Made by a program: the position numbers and the translations under genes. Source: Lysobacterales bacterium (GTDB lineage Bacteria > Pseudomonadota > Gammaproteobacteria > Xanthomonadales > Ahniellaceae). Taken from it: a stretch of DNA of 64,000 nucleotides. This document shows positions 19,694 to 33,733 of the stretch, piece by piece. Position 1 is the stretch's first letter, and every line of letters begins with the position of its first letter. Under the pieces are notes generated by a model. It was not told where the DNA came from and made no database searches. It saw nothing but the letters and a program-made list of their open reading frames with translations. The stretch is taken from positions 34,070-98,069 of the forward strand of contig JACPFU010000042.1 in assembly GCA_016182785.1 (NCBI GenBank), written 5' to 3'.

Positions 19694-19722
19694 AGCCCCT
19701 CTCCGCACCCGCGGGGAGGGGC
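19694..19722 (+). terminator. Intrinsic terminator-like hairpin after the M4 protease
   Basis: A 13-bp stem (AGCCCCTCTCCGC / GCGGGGAGGGGCT, one G-T wobble) with loop ACCC, followed by GTGTCTT. It begins 18 nt after the stop codon. Confidence 0.65.
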
Positions 19723-19776
19723 TGTGTCTTGCAGGACCTCCTGCATCGCGAAGCAGCATCCAAGGCCGATCCGCCG

Positions 19777-20667
19777 ATGATGTCCACTGCCAGCCAAGTC
19801 GTATCCGCACCTGATCGCGAGCGCCCGGGGTTCCGGCGCCGCGCGACCTTGCCCGCGGCTGCGCTGCTGGCGGCGTGCGCGGCGGCTTCTGCGTCGGCGC
19901 CGGTTTCCGAACCGACCACGGCTGTGGCCGAACCGGTCCGTCAGGACCTCGAATTCAAGCTCGAAGCCGGGCAGTCGGTGCACATCGACAACCCCTACGG
20001 CAGCGTGTTCCTGCGCTTCGGCGGCTACGAGCACCAACTGGGTCTGCACACGACCCTGCAACAACCTGCGCAGGCGGCGCCGATCGAATTCGCGCCGCGC
20101 GCGACCGAACGCGGCTTCGAGATCGCTCCGCGCCTGGCCAAGGGGGCGGCAGTCGCACCCGGCCAGCGCTTCGATCTGGTCGCCTACGTACCGCAACAAC
20201 ACGCCGTGGACGCGCGCACGCTGGACGGCGTGATCGAGAGCCGCGGCCTGAAGTCGGACCTGAGCATGCGCTCGGAAAGCGGCGATCTGGCCGCGCGCGG
20301 CAGCGAAGGCCTGGTCCAGGCCGAGACCGCCTCGGGCAGCATCGAGGTCGCGTTTGCCGCGGCCGCCGCCAAGGGGTCGCGCCAGCGCCTGGCGACGCGC
20401 ACCGGCGCCATCATCGTCGGGGTCACCGACGCGCTCGATGCCGAAGTGCAGCTGGCCAGCTCCGCTCCGTTCGCCACCGACTACTCGCTCGAAGTGAGCT
20501 CGCATCCGGGGCAGGAGCCGAACAAGACGGCGCTCGCGCGCATCGGCAAACCCGACCCGAAGCAGCCTTCGATCCTCGAACTGCACAGCCTGCGCGGCGA
20601 GATCCGCCTGCTGCGGCGTGCGGTCTATGTCGACGCACCGGTTGCAACACCCGCGCCTTCCGGCTGA
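19777..20667 (+). CDS. Exported beta-rich protein of unknown function (DUF4097/adhesin-like)
   Basis: A 296-residue protein. The start is placed at the first of two ATGs (19777); an in-frame extension would run into the protease gene. The N-terminus is long and basic before a hydrophobic Ala-rich segment (ATLPAAALLAACAAASASA) that could be a signal peptide or lipoprotein signal (LAAC). The mature region contains repeated short beta patterns such as DARTLDGVIESRGLKSDLSM and SESGDLAARGSEGLVQAETA. These recall the beta-helical DUF4097 fold (repeats of 'xxSxSGdIxl'). It lies between secreted enzymes. The function is unknown. Confidence 0.6.
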   Translation: MMSTASQVVSAPDRERPGFRRRATLPAAALLAACAAASASAPVSEPTTAVAEPVRQDLEFKLEAGQSVHIDNPYGSVFLRFGGYEHQLGLHTTLQQPAQAAPIEFAPRATERGFEIAPRLAKGAAVAPGQRFDLVAYVPQQHAVDARTLDGVIESRGLKSDLSMRSESGDLAARGSEGLVQAETASGSIEVAFAAAAAKGSRQRLATRTGAIIVGVTDALDAEVQLASSAPFATDYSLEVSSHPGQEPNKTALARIGKPDPKQPSILELHSLRGEIRLLRRAVYVDAPVATPAPSG

Positions 20668-20750
20668 TCCACGAAGGCAACGCAACACGCAACATGCAGT
20701 ACTAGAAGCGAACAGACGCTCAGACACATCCACTCTTGGGGAGTTAGGGA

Positions 20751-23588
20751 ATGAATGTTTCACGCATGATGAAGACGGCCGCACTGGCCCTGCTGTTGCC
20801 GTTCGCGGCCGGTGCCAATCCACCGCAGGTGGGCGAGCCGGTAACACCACAAAGTTTCAGCGGCGACATCCGCAATCTGCCGACGGCGGCGCCGTGGGCA
20901 CCCGGCATGAGCATCCGCGAGGCGCACAAGCGCCAGTTCCGCGCTCCGGATGCGCGTGCGCCGCATACGCCGGCGAACAAGCCGACCAAGCCGGACGGCC
21001 TGCCCGAGCTGCAGCAGATGTGGGACGAAAGCAACGCGCGCAGCCTCGGCGCCACCAACGCCGGCGGTCGCATCAGCATCAACAACGGCTCGACCGGCGT
21101 CAGCCCGGGCGACCCGGTGGTCGAAGTCGGACCGAACCACATCCTCTACGGCGTGAATGGTTCGAGCGGCACCACCTTCACCGTCTACAACAAGACCGGT
21201 TCGCTGGTCGCCGGCCCGACCACGTTCAAGTCGCTGGCCACCGGTGGCAGCGCGTGCGCCACCTCGGTGTCCGACCCGATCATCATGTTCGACCGCATGG
21301 CCAACCGCTGGTTCATGCTGGAAATGGGCGGCTCCAGTTCGTCGCCGTACCTGTGCACCTACGTCTCCAAGACCAGTGACCCGGTCAGCGGCGGCTGGTG
21401 GTACTACGGCTTCTCGGCGCCGAGCACGCCCGACTACCCGCACTGCGGCATCTGGAACAACGCCTACGTCTGCGGCGACAACGAGGGCAACGCCCAGGTC
21501 AGCGTCTATGCGTTCGATCGCGAGCGCATGCTGCTCGGCCAGACCGCACGCGCTGCGCAGCGTTTCGCCTCGGTGCCGAAGCTCGCGGGCTACGGCTTCC
21601 AGATCCTGACGCCGGCGACCTACTACGGCACCAACGCGATCCCCGCCGGCAGCAAGCAGATCCTCGCCCGTCACAACGACGATGAAGCGCATGCCGGCAG
21701 CGGTGCCAACGGCAGTGCCGACTACATCGACCTGTACTCGATGAACATCGACTGGACCACGCCCGCGAACAGCGGCATCACCACGCTGCCGCGCGTCGCC
21801 ATCACCGAGTTCAACAGCTGGTTCCGCGACTACTCGACCTTTGCCACCGTGCCGCAGCCGGGTTCCACCTCGCGCCTCGACCCGATCCGCGAAGTGATCC
21901 TGAACCAGCTCGTGTACCGCAACATGGGCACGCACGAAGCCATCATCGGCACCTTCGCGACCAACCAGAACAGCGCGCGTACCGGCACCACGGTCGACTC
22001 CGGCATCCGCTGGTTCGAACTGCGCAAGTCCGGCACCGGCAACTGGGCGCTGCACCAGGAAGGCACCTACAGCCCGGGCGACACCAGCACGCACCACCTG
22101 CTCGGCACCGTCGCGATGGACAAGAACGGCAACATCGGCATGGCCTACAACGTCACCAAGACGACCTCGCCGACCGTCTATGCCTCGCTGCGCTACACCG
22201 GCCGCACCCCGTCCGACGCATCCGGCGTGATGTCGCTCGGCGAGAACGAAGTCGCGACCGGCTCCGCCGCCGAGACCTCGGGTCGCTGGGGCGACTACTA
22301 CCAGATGACCGTCGATCCGGTGGATGACTGCACCTTCTACCTGGTCGGTTCGTATCGTCCCTCCGGTTCGTGGAACACCCGCATTGCCGACTTCAAGTTC
22401 AGCAACTGCGGCACCACCGGCACCACCTACTCGATCTCGGGCACGATCGCGAACAGCTCCGGCGTCGGCATCGCCAACGTCAGCGTCAGCAACGGTTCGG
22501 CCAGCACCACCACCAACAGCAGCGGTGCCTACACGCTGTCGAACCTGGCCAATGCCACCTACACGATCACGCCCACGCTCTCCGGCTACAGCTTCTCGCC
22601 GGCGAACCGAGCCGTGACCGTGAACGGCGCCAACGTGACCGGCCAGAACTTCACCGGTACCGCGACCACGCCGACCACGTACTCGATCTCGGGCACGATC
22701 ACGAACAGCAGCGGCGCCGCGATCAGCGGCGTGACGGTCAGCACCGGTGCGGCCAGCGCCACCACCAACAGCAGCGGCGCCTACTCCATCGCCAACCTCG
22801 CCAACGGCAGCTACACGGTGACCCCATCGCTCGCCGGCTACAGCTTCTCGCCGGTCAACCGCGCCGTGACGATCAGCGGCGCCAACCAGACCGCGCAGAA
22901 CTTCACCGGCACCGTCATCACCAGCAACGTGCTGAGCAAGGGCGTTGCGGTGACCGGTCTCGGTGCAGCCACCGGCGCCTCGCTGAACTACACGATGGTG
23001 GTGCCCGCGGGCGCGAGCAACCTGACCTTCACCATGTCCGGCGGTACCGGCGATGCCGACCTGTACGTGAAGTTCGGCGCCGCGCCGACCGACACCGTGT
23101 ATGACTGCCGTCCGTACAAGTCCGGCAATGCCGAGACCTGCACCTTCGCGGCGCCCTCGGCCGGCACCTACTACGTCCGCATCAAGGCCTACTCGACCTT
23201 CTCCGGCGTCAGCATCGTCGGCGACTACAGCACCGGTGGCGGCACCCGCCAGACCTACAGCAACACCGCCGACTACAACATCGGCGACAACACCACGGTG
23301 GAATCGCCGATCACGGTCAGCGGTCGCAGCGGCAATGCCTGGGCCGACACCTCGGTCTCGGTGAACATCGTGCACACCTACCAGGGCGACCTGAAAGTGG
23401 ACCTGGTGGCGCCGGATGGCACGCTCTACAACATTCACAACCGCACCGGTTCGGGCACCGACAACATCATCAAGACGGTGACCCTGAACCTGTCCTCCGA
23501 GGCGATCAACGGCACCTGGAAGCTGCGGGTGAACGACAACGCCGCGGGCGATGTCGGCTACATCAACAGCTGGTCGATCACGATGTGA
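20751..23588 (+). CDS. Large secreted protein with two carboxypeptidase-regulatory-like repeats, PPC and P domains
   Basis: A 945-residue protein with a signal peptide (MKTAALALLLPFAAGA). Residues from about 100 to 560 form a domain I do not recognise, rich in Trp, Gly and Ser (DPIIMFDRMANRWFMLEMGG); it could be a propeller. Two tandem repeats of about 80 residues follow (TYSISGTIANSSGVGIANVS and TYSISGTITNSSGAAISGVT), resembling carboxypeptidase regulatory (transthyretin-like) domains. A PPC and a P/Homo B domain end the protein. No protease motif is visible. It is probably co-secreted with the flanking M4 and M28 peptidases. The ATG at 20751 has GGGGAG and AGGGA upstream. Confidence 0.8.
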   Translation: MNVSRMMKTAALALLLPFAAGANPPQVGEPVTPQSFSGDIRNLPTAAPWAPGMSIREAHKRQFRAPDARAPHTPANKPTKPDGLPELQQMWDESNARSLGATNAGGRISINNGSTGVSPGDPVVEVGPNHILYGVNGSSGTTFTVYNKTGSLVAGPTTFKSLATGGSACATSVSDPIIMFDRMANRWFMLEMGGSSSSPYLCTYVSKTSDPVSGGWWYYGFSAPSTPDYPHCGIWNNAYVCGDNEGNAQVSVYAFDRERMLLGQTARAAQRFASVPKLAGYGFQILTPATYYGTNAIPAGSKQILARHNDDEAHAGSGANGSADYIDLYSMNIDWTTPANSGITTLPRVAITEFNSWFRDYSTFATVPQPGSTSRLDPIREVILNQLVYRNMGTHEAIIGTFATNQNSARTGTTVDSGIRWFELRKSGTGNWALHQEGTYSPGDTSTHHLLGTVAMDKNGNIGMAYNVTKTTSPTVYASLRYTGRTPSDASGVMSLGENEVATGSAAETSGRWGDYYQMTVDPVDDCTFYLVGSYRPSGSWNTRIADFKFSNCGTTGTTYSISGTIANSSGVGIANVSVSNGSASTTTNSSGAYTLSNLANATYTITPTLSGYSFSPANRAVTVNGANVTGQNFTGTATTPTTYSISGTITNSSGAAISGVTVSTGAASATTNSSGAYSIANLANGSYTVTPSLAGYSFSPVNRAVTISGANQTAQNFTGTVITSNVLSKGVAVTGLGAATGASLNYTMVVPAGASNLTFTMSGGTGDADLYVKFGAAPTDTVYDCRPYKSGNAETCTFAAPSAGTYYVRIKAYSTFSGVSIVGDYSTGGGTRQTYSNTADYNIGDNTTVESPITVSGRSGNAWADTSVSVNIVHTYQGDLKVDLVAPDGTLYNIHNRTGSGTDNIIKTVTLNLSSEAINGTWKLRVNDNAAGDVGYINSWSITM
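22930..23585 (+). repeat. PPC + P-domain DNA module, near-identical to copies at 25230-25884 and 19015-19673
   Basis: The last 650 bp of this gene match the ends of the M28 and M4 genes. The best stretch, starting near 23360 here and 25663 in the M28 gene, is identical for tens of bases including third codon positions and has only scattered differences to the end. The M4 copy is more diverged at synonymous sites. Confidence 0.85.
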
Positions 23589-23618
23589 TCGACGCAACAC
23601 CGCAAGCTTGAACCACGC

Positions 23619-23643
23619 ACAACCCCGGCTCGTCCGGGGTTGT
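23619..23643 (+). terminator. Intrinsic terminator-like hairpin
   Basis: A perfect 10-bp stem (ACAACCCCGG / CCGGGGTTGT) with loop CTCGT, followed by GTCTTTC. It lies 31 nt after the stop codon and 31 nt before the M28 gene. The trailing 'TGTGTCTT' is shared with the terminator after the M4 gene, consistent with duplication of the whole 3' end. Confidence 0.7.
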
Positions 23644-23673
23644 GTCTTTCGGGACCTTGAAGGAGTAGTTCAG

Positions 23674-25887
<2,214 letters not shown>

Positions 25888-25911
25888 GCGCGCGCCAAAT
25901 CGCGCACGGCA

Positions 25912-25938
25912 ACGGGCCCCCGGCGTGCCGGGGGTCCG
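25912..25938. terminator. Bidirectional terminator between the M28 gene and dctM
   Basis: A 13-bp stem (ACGGGCCCCCGGC / GCCGGGGGTCCGT, one G-T wobble) with a 1-nt apex in the annotated pairing; the true loop will be a few nt larger. It fills the gap between two convergent genes, abutting the dctM stop codon. Confidence 0.65.
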
Positions 25939-27318
25939 TCATCCGGCGGCAATGCGCGCCGGCAGCCAGGTCGCCAGCTGCGGCCACAGGCACATCATCA
26001 GCAGCATCAGCACCTGCAACGCAATGAACGGCACCACGCCGCGGTAGATGTCGCCGGTGCGCAGCGTCGGCGGCGCGACGCCGCGCAGGTAGAACAGCGC
26101 GAAGCCGAATGGCGGCGTCAGGAAGCTGGTCTGCAGGTTCACCGCGAACAGCACGCCGAGCCAGACCGGGTCGATGCCGAGCGCGAGCAGCGCCGGCGCG
26201 GTCAGCGGCACGACCACGAAGATGATCTCGATGAAGTCGATGACGAAGCCGAGCAGGAACATCACCAGGCTGACGAAGAACAGCGCGCCCCACTTGCCGC
26301 CGGGCAGGTCGGTGAGCAGTTCATGCACCGCGTCGTCGCCGCCGAAGCCGCGGAACACCAGCGAGAACAGCGCCGCGCCGATCAGGATCAGGAACACCAT
26401 GCTGCTGACCAGCACGGTCTGCTGCATCACCTCGCGCAGCCGCGCCAGATCGAGTTCGCGGGCGAGCAGCCCGAACAGCATCGCGCCGACCGCGCCAACC
26501 GCCGCCGCCTCGGTCGGCGTGGCGATGCCATAGAGGATCGAACCGAGCACGGCGAGGATCAGCAGCAGCGGTGCCGCGAGCGCCTTGAGCAGGTCGGCCG
26601 GGCCGATCGCCGCGCGTTCGCTGGCGGGAATCGCCGGCGCGCGCTCGGGATGGCGCCAGGCGGTCCACAGGATGTAGACCAGGTACAACGCGACCAGCGC
26701 GAGCCCGGGCAGCAGCGCGCCGCTGAACAGGTCGCCGACCGCGACCGTCTTCGGCGCATAGATGCCCTGCTTCAACTGCGCCTGCTGGTAGGCGTTCGAC
26801 AGCACGTCGCCGAGCAGCACCAGTACCACCGAGGGCGGGATGATCTGGCCGAGCGTGCCGGCGGCGCAGATGGTGCCGCTGGCCAGGCGCGCGTCGTAGC
26901 CAAAGCGCAGCATGGTCGGCAGCGCGATCAGGCCCATCGTGGTCACGGTCGCGCCGACGATGCCGGTGGAGGCGGCGAGCACCGCCCCGACCAGCATCAC
27001 CGACACCGCGAGCCCGCCGCGCAGCCCGCCGAACAGCGCGCCCATGGTCAGCAGCAGCTTCTCGGCGATGCGCGCGCGCTCCAGCATCACGCCCATGAAC
27101 ACGAACAGCGGCACCGCTACCAGGGTGTCGTTGCTCATGGTGCCGAACACGCGATTCGGCAGGGCTTCGAGAAACACCGGATCGAAGGCACCGAGCGCGG
27201 TGCCGATCGCGGCGAAGATCAGGCCAACGCCGGCCAGCGTCATCGCCACCGGATAGCCGAGCATCAGCGCAACGCACAGCCCGAGGAACATCAGGATCGC
27301 CCAACCGCCTCCACTCAC
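25939..27318 (-). CDS. dctM: TRAP transporter large permease, DctM family
   Basis: A 459-residue membrane protein with about 12 hydrophobic segments. It matches the large TRAP subunit that moves substrate with sodium or proton (GTICAAGTLGQIIPPSVVLV is the conserved GxLGxxIPPS signature; FLTPPFGFALFYLRG is conserved near the C-terminus). The GTG start at 27318 overlaps the dctQ stop (GTGA). The associated solute-binding protein is not adjacent; the DctP-type lipoprotein at 15957 is a candidate partner. Confidence 0.92.
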   Translation of the reverse strand: MSGGGWAILMFLGLCVALMLGYPVAMTLAGVGLIFAAIGTALGAFDPVFLEALPNRVFGTMSNDTLVAVPLFVFMGVMLERARIAEKLLLTMGALFGGLRGGLAVSVMLVGAVLAASTGIVGATVTTMGLIALPTMLRFGYDARLASGTICAAGTLGQIIPPSVVLVLLGDVLSNAYQQAQLKQGIYAPKTVAVGDLFSGALLPGLALVALYLVYILWTAWRHPERAPAIPASERAAIGPADLLKALAAPLLLILAVLGSILYGIATPTEAAAVGAVGAMLFGLLARELDLARLREVMQQTVLVSSMVFLILIGAALFSLVFRGFGGDDAVHELLTDLPGGKWGALFFVSLVMFLLGFVIDFIEIIFVVVPLTAPALLALGIDPVWLGVLFAVNLQTSFLTPPFGFALFYLRGVAPPTLRTGDIYRGVVPFIALQVLMLLMMCLWPQLATWLPARIAAG

Positions 27319-27857
27319 GGTCCGACTCCATGCGTGGGCGCGGGCGCGTCGCCGCCGGCGCGCAGGCGCTGCCAGGCCGCCACTGCCTGGGCGACGCCTT
27401 GCAGCCCGAGCAACGCCGCGGCGACCGGCATCAGCGTCTTCAACAGGAACACCCCGGGCAGGCCGCCGGGCTCGCGCGAGCCCTCGCGTACCGACCAGGC
27501 CATCGCCACGTAGTCGAGGCTGACCCAGAACAGGAACGCGCTGAATGGCAGCAGCAGCAACAGCGTGCCGAGCAGGTCGGCGCGGGCGCGACCGCGTGCG
27601 TCCAGGCGCTGGTAGAGCAGGTCCACGCGCACGTGCGCGTCGCGCTTGAGGGTGAACGCGGCACCGAGCAGGAACACCATGCTGTGCAACCACAGCGCCG
27701 CTTCCTGGGCCGCGATCGAGCCGAGCGAGAACGCATAGCGCGCACCGACCAAGGCGAACACCAGCAGCACCAGCAGCAGCGTCAGCCACGCCAGCGCACG
27801 CCCGATCCATTCGTTCAGCGCGTCGATGCGCGCGCATGCCGCCTGCAGGAAACGCAT
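27315..27857 (-). CDS. dctQ: TRAP transporter small permease, DctQ family
   Basis: A 180-residue protein with four transmembrane segments (LAWLTLLLVLLVFALVGARY first), matching the DctQ family, which complexes with DctM. The start at 27857 (MRFLQAACARIDALNEWIGR) gives the usual length; a longer frame upstream is unlikely because it overlaps the GNAT gene. It is only 4 nt downstream of the GNAT stop codon, so it is part of one minus-strand operon. Confidence 0.88.
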   Translation of the reverse strand: MRFLQAACARIDALNEWIGRALAWLTLLLVLLVFALVGARYAFSLGSIAAQEAALWLHSMVFLLGAAFTLKRDAHVRVDLLYQRLDARGRARADLLGTLLLLLPFSAFLFWVSLDYVAMAWSVREGSREPGGLPGVFLLKTLMPVAAALLGLQGVAQAVAAWQRLRAGGDAPAPTHGVGP

Positions 27858-27861
27858 CGTC

Positions 27862-28305
27862 TCAGCTGATGTCGATCGAGAAATGGTGGCTGGTGATGGC
27901 CATGCGCTGGCCCAGGTAGAACGCATGCGCGGCGTGGCGATGCACGCCGGAATCGAGGTGCAGGGCCTCGCACTTGAGGCGCTTTGCCTCGCGGTAGAGC
28001 CAGGCGAACAGCAGCTTGCCGTAGCCCTTGTCGCGCGACTCGGCGGTGGTGACGAAGTCGTCGACGTACATCGTCGGACCGCATACCAGAAAGGTCATCA
28101 GGCGATAGCCGGCCACCGCCTTGACCTGGTCGCCGTCCCACAGCACCGCGATCTCGTAGCCTTCCTTGCGCTGGATGGCGACTGCGGCCAGGAAGGAATC
28201 GAGATCGAGATGCTGGCGCAGCTCGCGCATCACCGGGAACGCCGCCTTGAGTGCGCCGATCGAGTTCGCCTTGCGGATCGTCACCGTGTTCTCGTGCCGT
28301 GCCAT
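27862..28305 (-). CDS. GNAT-family N-acetyltransferase
   Basis: A 147-residue single-domain GNAT. The acetyl-CoA binding motif is ESRDKGYGKLLFAWL (Q/RxxGxG/A pattern), followed by LHLDSGVHRHAAHAFYLGQ, the usual C-terminal 'Y/F-x-x-x-G' region. The substrate is unknown. Close to the DctQ gene and 1 nt after the DUF2782 gene, suggesting co-transcription. Confidence 0.88.
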   Translation of the reverse strand: MARHENTVTIRKANSIGALKAAFPVMRELRQHLDLDSFLAAVAIQRKEGYEIAVLWDGDQVKAVAGYRLMTFLVCGPTMYVDDFVTTAESRDKGYGKLLFAWLYREAKRLKCEALHLDSGVHRHAAHAFYLGQRMAITSHHFSIDIS

Positions 28306-28306
28306 C

Positions 28307-28702
28307 TCAGTCCCACTCGTACAGCGTGTAGTAGACCGGGCGTACCGGGCCGTCCTCGCCCTCGTATTCGAGGCGGCCGTTGCCGTCGGTGTCGAGATAG
28401 GTGTAGGGCACGCCGCGCTCGGGGACGACGCGGATCATGTACAGCTGCGAACCATGCCGGTACTCCTCGATCACCGCGCCCTTGACGTTGCGGATGGTCA
28501 CCGTCGGCGGCAGGTCTTCGGGCGGCTGCGCCTTGTCCGGCAACGGCGGATCGTTCGGTCGCGGCGCATCGGCCACCTTGGCCGGGGTCGCTGCGGGCTT
28601 GCCCGTGGTCTTGGCGGCGGGCGCGGAATCCTTGGACGCCGGCGCCGCGGCGAGGGCGGCGAGCGGCACGGCGAGTGCGAGGAGCAGGGTCAGGGTACGC
28701 AT
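28307..28702 (-). CDS. DUF2782 domain exported protein
   Basis: A 131-residue protein with a signal peptide (MRTLTLLLALAVPLAALAAA), an Ala/Pro/Lys linker, and a C-terminal DUF2782 domain. The domain is seen in VTIRNVKGAVIEEYRHGSQL, YMIRVVPERGVPYTYLDTDG and NGRLEYEGEDG. The family is common in gammaproteobacteria, often near polA, which here lies 5 kb away past two signalling genes. The function is unknown; the conserved YxIRV and D-T-D-G-N-G patterns suggest a small periplasmic beta domain that may bind metal. Confidence 0.85.
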   Translation of the reverse strand: MRTLTLLLALAVPLAALAAAPASKDSAPAAKTTGKPAATPAKVADAPRPNDPPLPDKAQPPEDLPPTVTIRNVKGAVIEEYRHGSQLYMIRVVPERGVPYTYLDTDGNGRLEYEGEDGPVRPVYYTLYEWD

Positions 28703-28731
28703 GGCCGCAAGCTTATCAGCGCCGGCGCACG

Positions 28732-32601
<3,870 letters not shown>

Positions 32602-32708
32602 GCATCACCGGGGCCAGGGAGCGCCGATCATAGCCCGCGTGCGCTCGCCGTCGCGACCGCCGTGCATGTTAGTCTCGCGCCCCCTTGCGTTGCCCCAGGA
32701 ACGCGCCG

Positions 32709-33716
32709 ATGCAAGCCACTCCCGCGCCCGTCGCAACACAGCGGGCGGACATTCTGGTGGTCGATGACAACCCCGCGAACATCGAGCTGCTGGTCGCCAT
32801 TCTCGGCAGCCACGGCTACCGCTGTCGCGTCGCCAATAGCGGCGCGCGGGCGCTGGTCGCGGCCGCCGCCGACGTGCCCGACCTGGTCATGCTCGACATT
32901 GCCATGCCCGGCATGGACGGCTACGAGGTGTGCCGCCAGCTGAAGGCGCAGCCGGCCACTGCGGCGGTTCCGGTGATCTTCCTGTCGGCGCTGAACGGCG
33001 CCATCGACAAGGTGCAGGCGTTCGGTGCCGGCGGCGCCGACTACATCGGCAAGCCGTTCCAGATCGAGGAAGTGCTGGTGCGCGTCGAGAACCAGGTGCG
33101 CATCGCGCGCATGCAGCGCGAGGTCGGCGAGCGCAACACCGAGCTGGCGCGACTGAATGAGGAGTTGCTCGAAGCGACGCGCCGGCTCGAACTCAGCAAT
33201 GCGCAGTTGCGCCAGCTCTCGGAGCGCGACGGCCTGACCGGTGTCGCCAACCGCCGCCTGTTCGACGGCAGCCTGCTCGAATCGTGGTCGCGGGCGAGGC
33301 AGGAGGCGCGCACGCCAGGGCTGATCCTGCTCGATATCGACCACTTCAAGGAATACAACGACGCCCGCGGCCACCTCGCCGGTGACGACTGCCTCAAGCG
33401 CGTGGCCAGTGCGCTGGAGGCGGAGGCCGCGGCCAGCGGCGCCCTGGTCGCCCGCTACGGCGGCGAGGAATTCGCTGTGCTGATCGACGACGCGCAGCGC
33501 ACCGATACGGCGCTGCTCGCCGAAGCGCTGCGGGCGCGCGTCGAGTTCGAGGCATTGCCGCATCCGCGCTCGGCGGTGGCGCCGGTGGTCACCATCAGCG
33601 TCGGCTTCGCCGCGTTCGCGCCGAGCGCAAAGCTGGAGCCGGCGCTGCTGATCGACGCCGCCGACCGCGCCCTGTACCGCGCCAAGTCCGACGGCCGCAA
33701 CCGCGTCCGCGGCTGA
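32709..33716 (+). CDS. Response regulator diguanylate cyclase (REC-GGEEF)
   Basis: A 335-residue protein. The receiver domain (about 12-130) has the acidic VDDNPANIE, phospho-acceptor Asp in LVMLDIAMPGMDG and Lys in YIGKPF. A coiled-coil linker (NTELARLNEELLEATRRLEL) leads to a GGEEF domain (about 175-335) with the intact active site RYGGEEFAVLI and DIDHFKEYND, so it should make cyclic-di-GMP. The allosteric I-site RxxD expected five residues before GGEEF is absent (ASGALVA). It is divergent from the hybrid kinase; the 107-nt gap holds both promoters. The ATG at 32709 is used rather than a TTG further upstream. Confidence 0.92.
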   Translation: MQATPAPVATQRADILVVDDNPANIELLVAILGSHGYRCRVANSGARALVAAAADVPDLVMLDIAMPGMDGYEVCRQLKAQPATAAVPVIFLSALNGAIDKVQAFGAGGADYIGKPFQIEEVLVRVENQVRIARMQREVGERNTELARLNEELLEATRRLELSNAQLRQLSERDGLTGVANRRLFDGSLLESWSRARQEARTPGLILLDIDHFKEYNDARGHLAGDDCLKRVASALEAEAAASGALVARYGGEEFAVLIDDAQRTDTALLAEALRARVEFEALPHPRSAVAPVVTISVGFAAFAPSAKLEPALLIDAADRALYRAKSDGRNRVRG

Positions 33717-33733
33717 ACGCGGCGGAGAGCACG

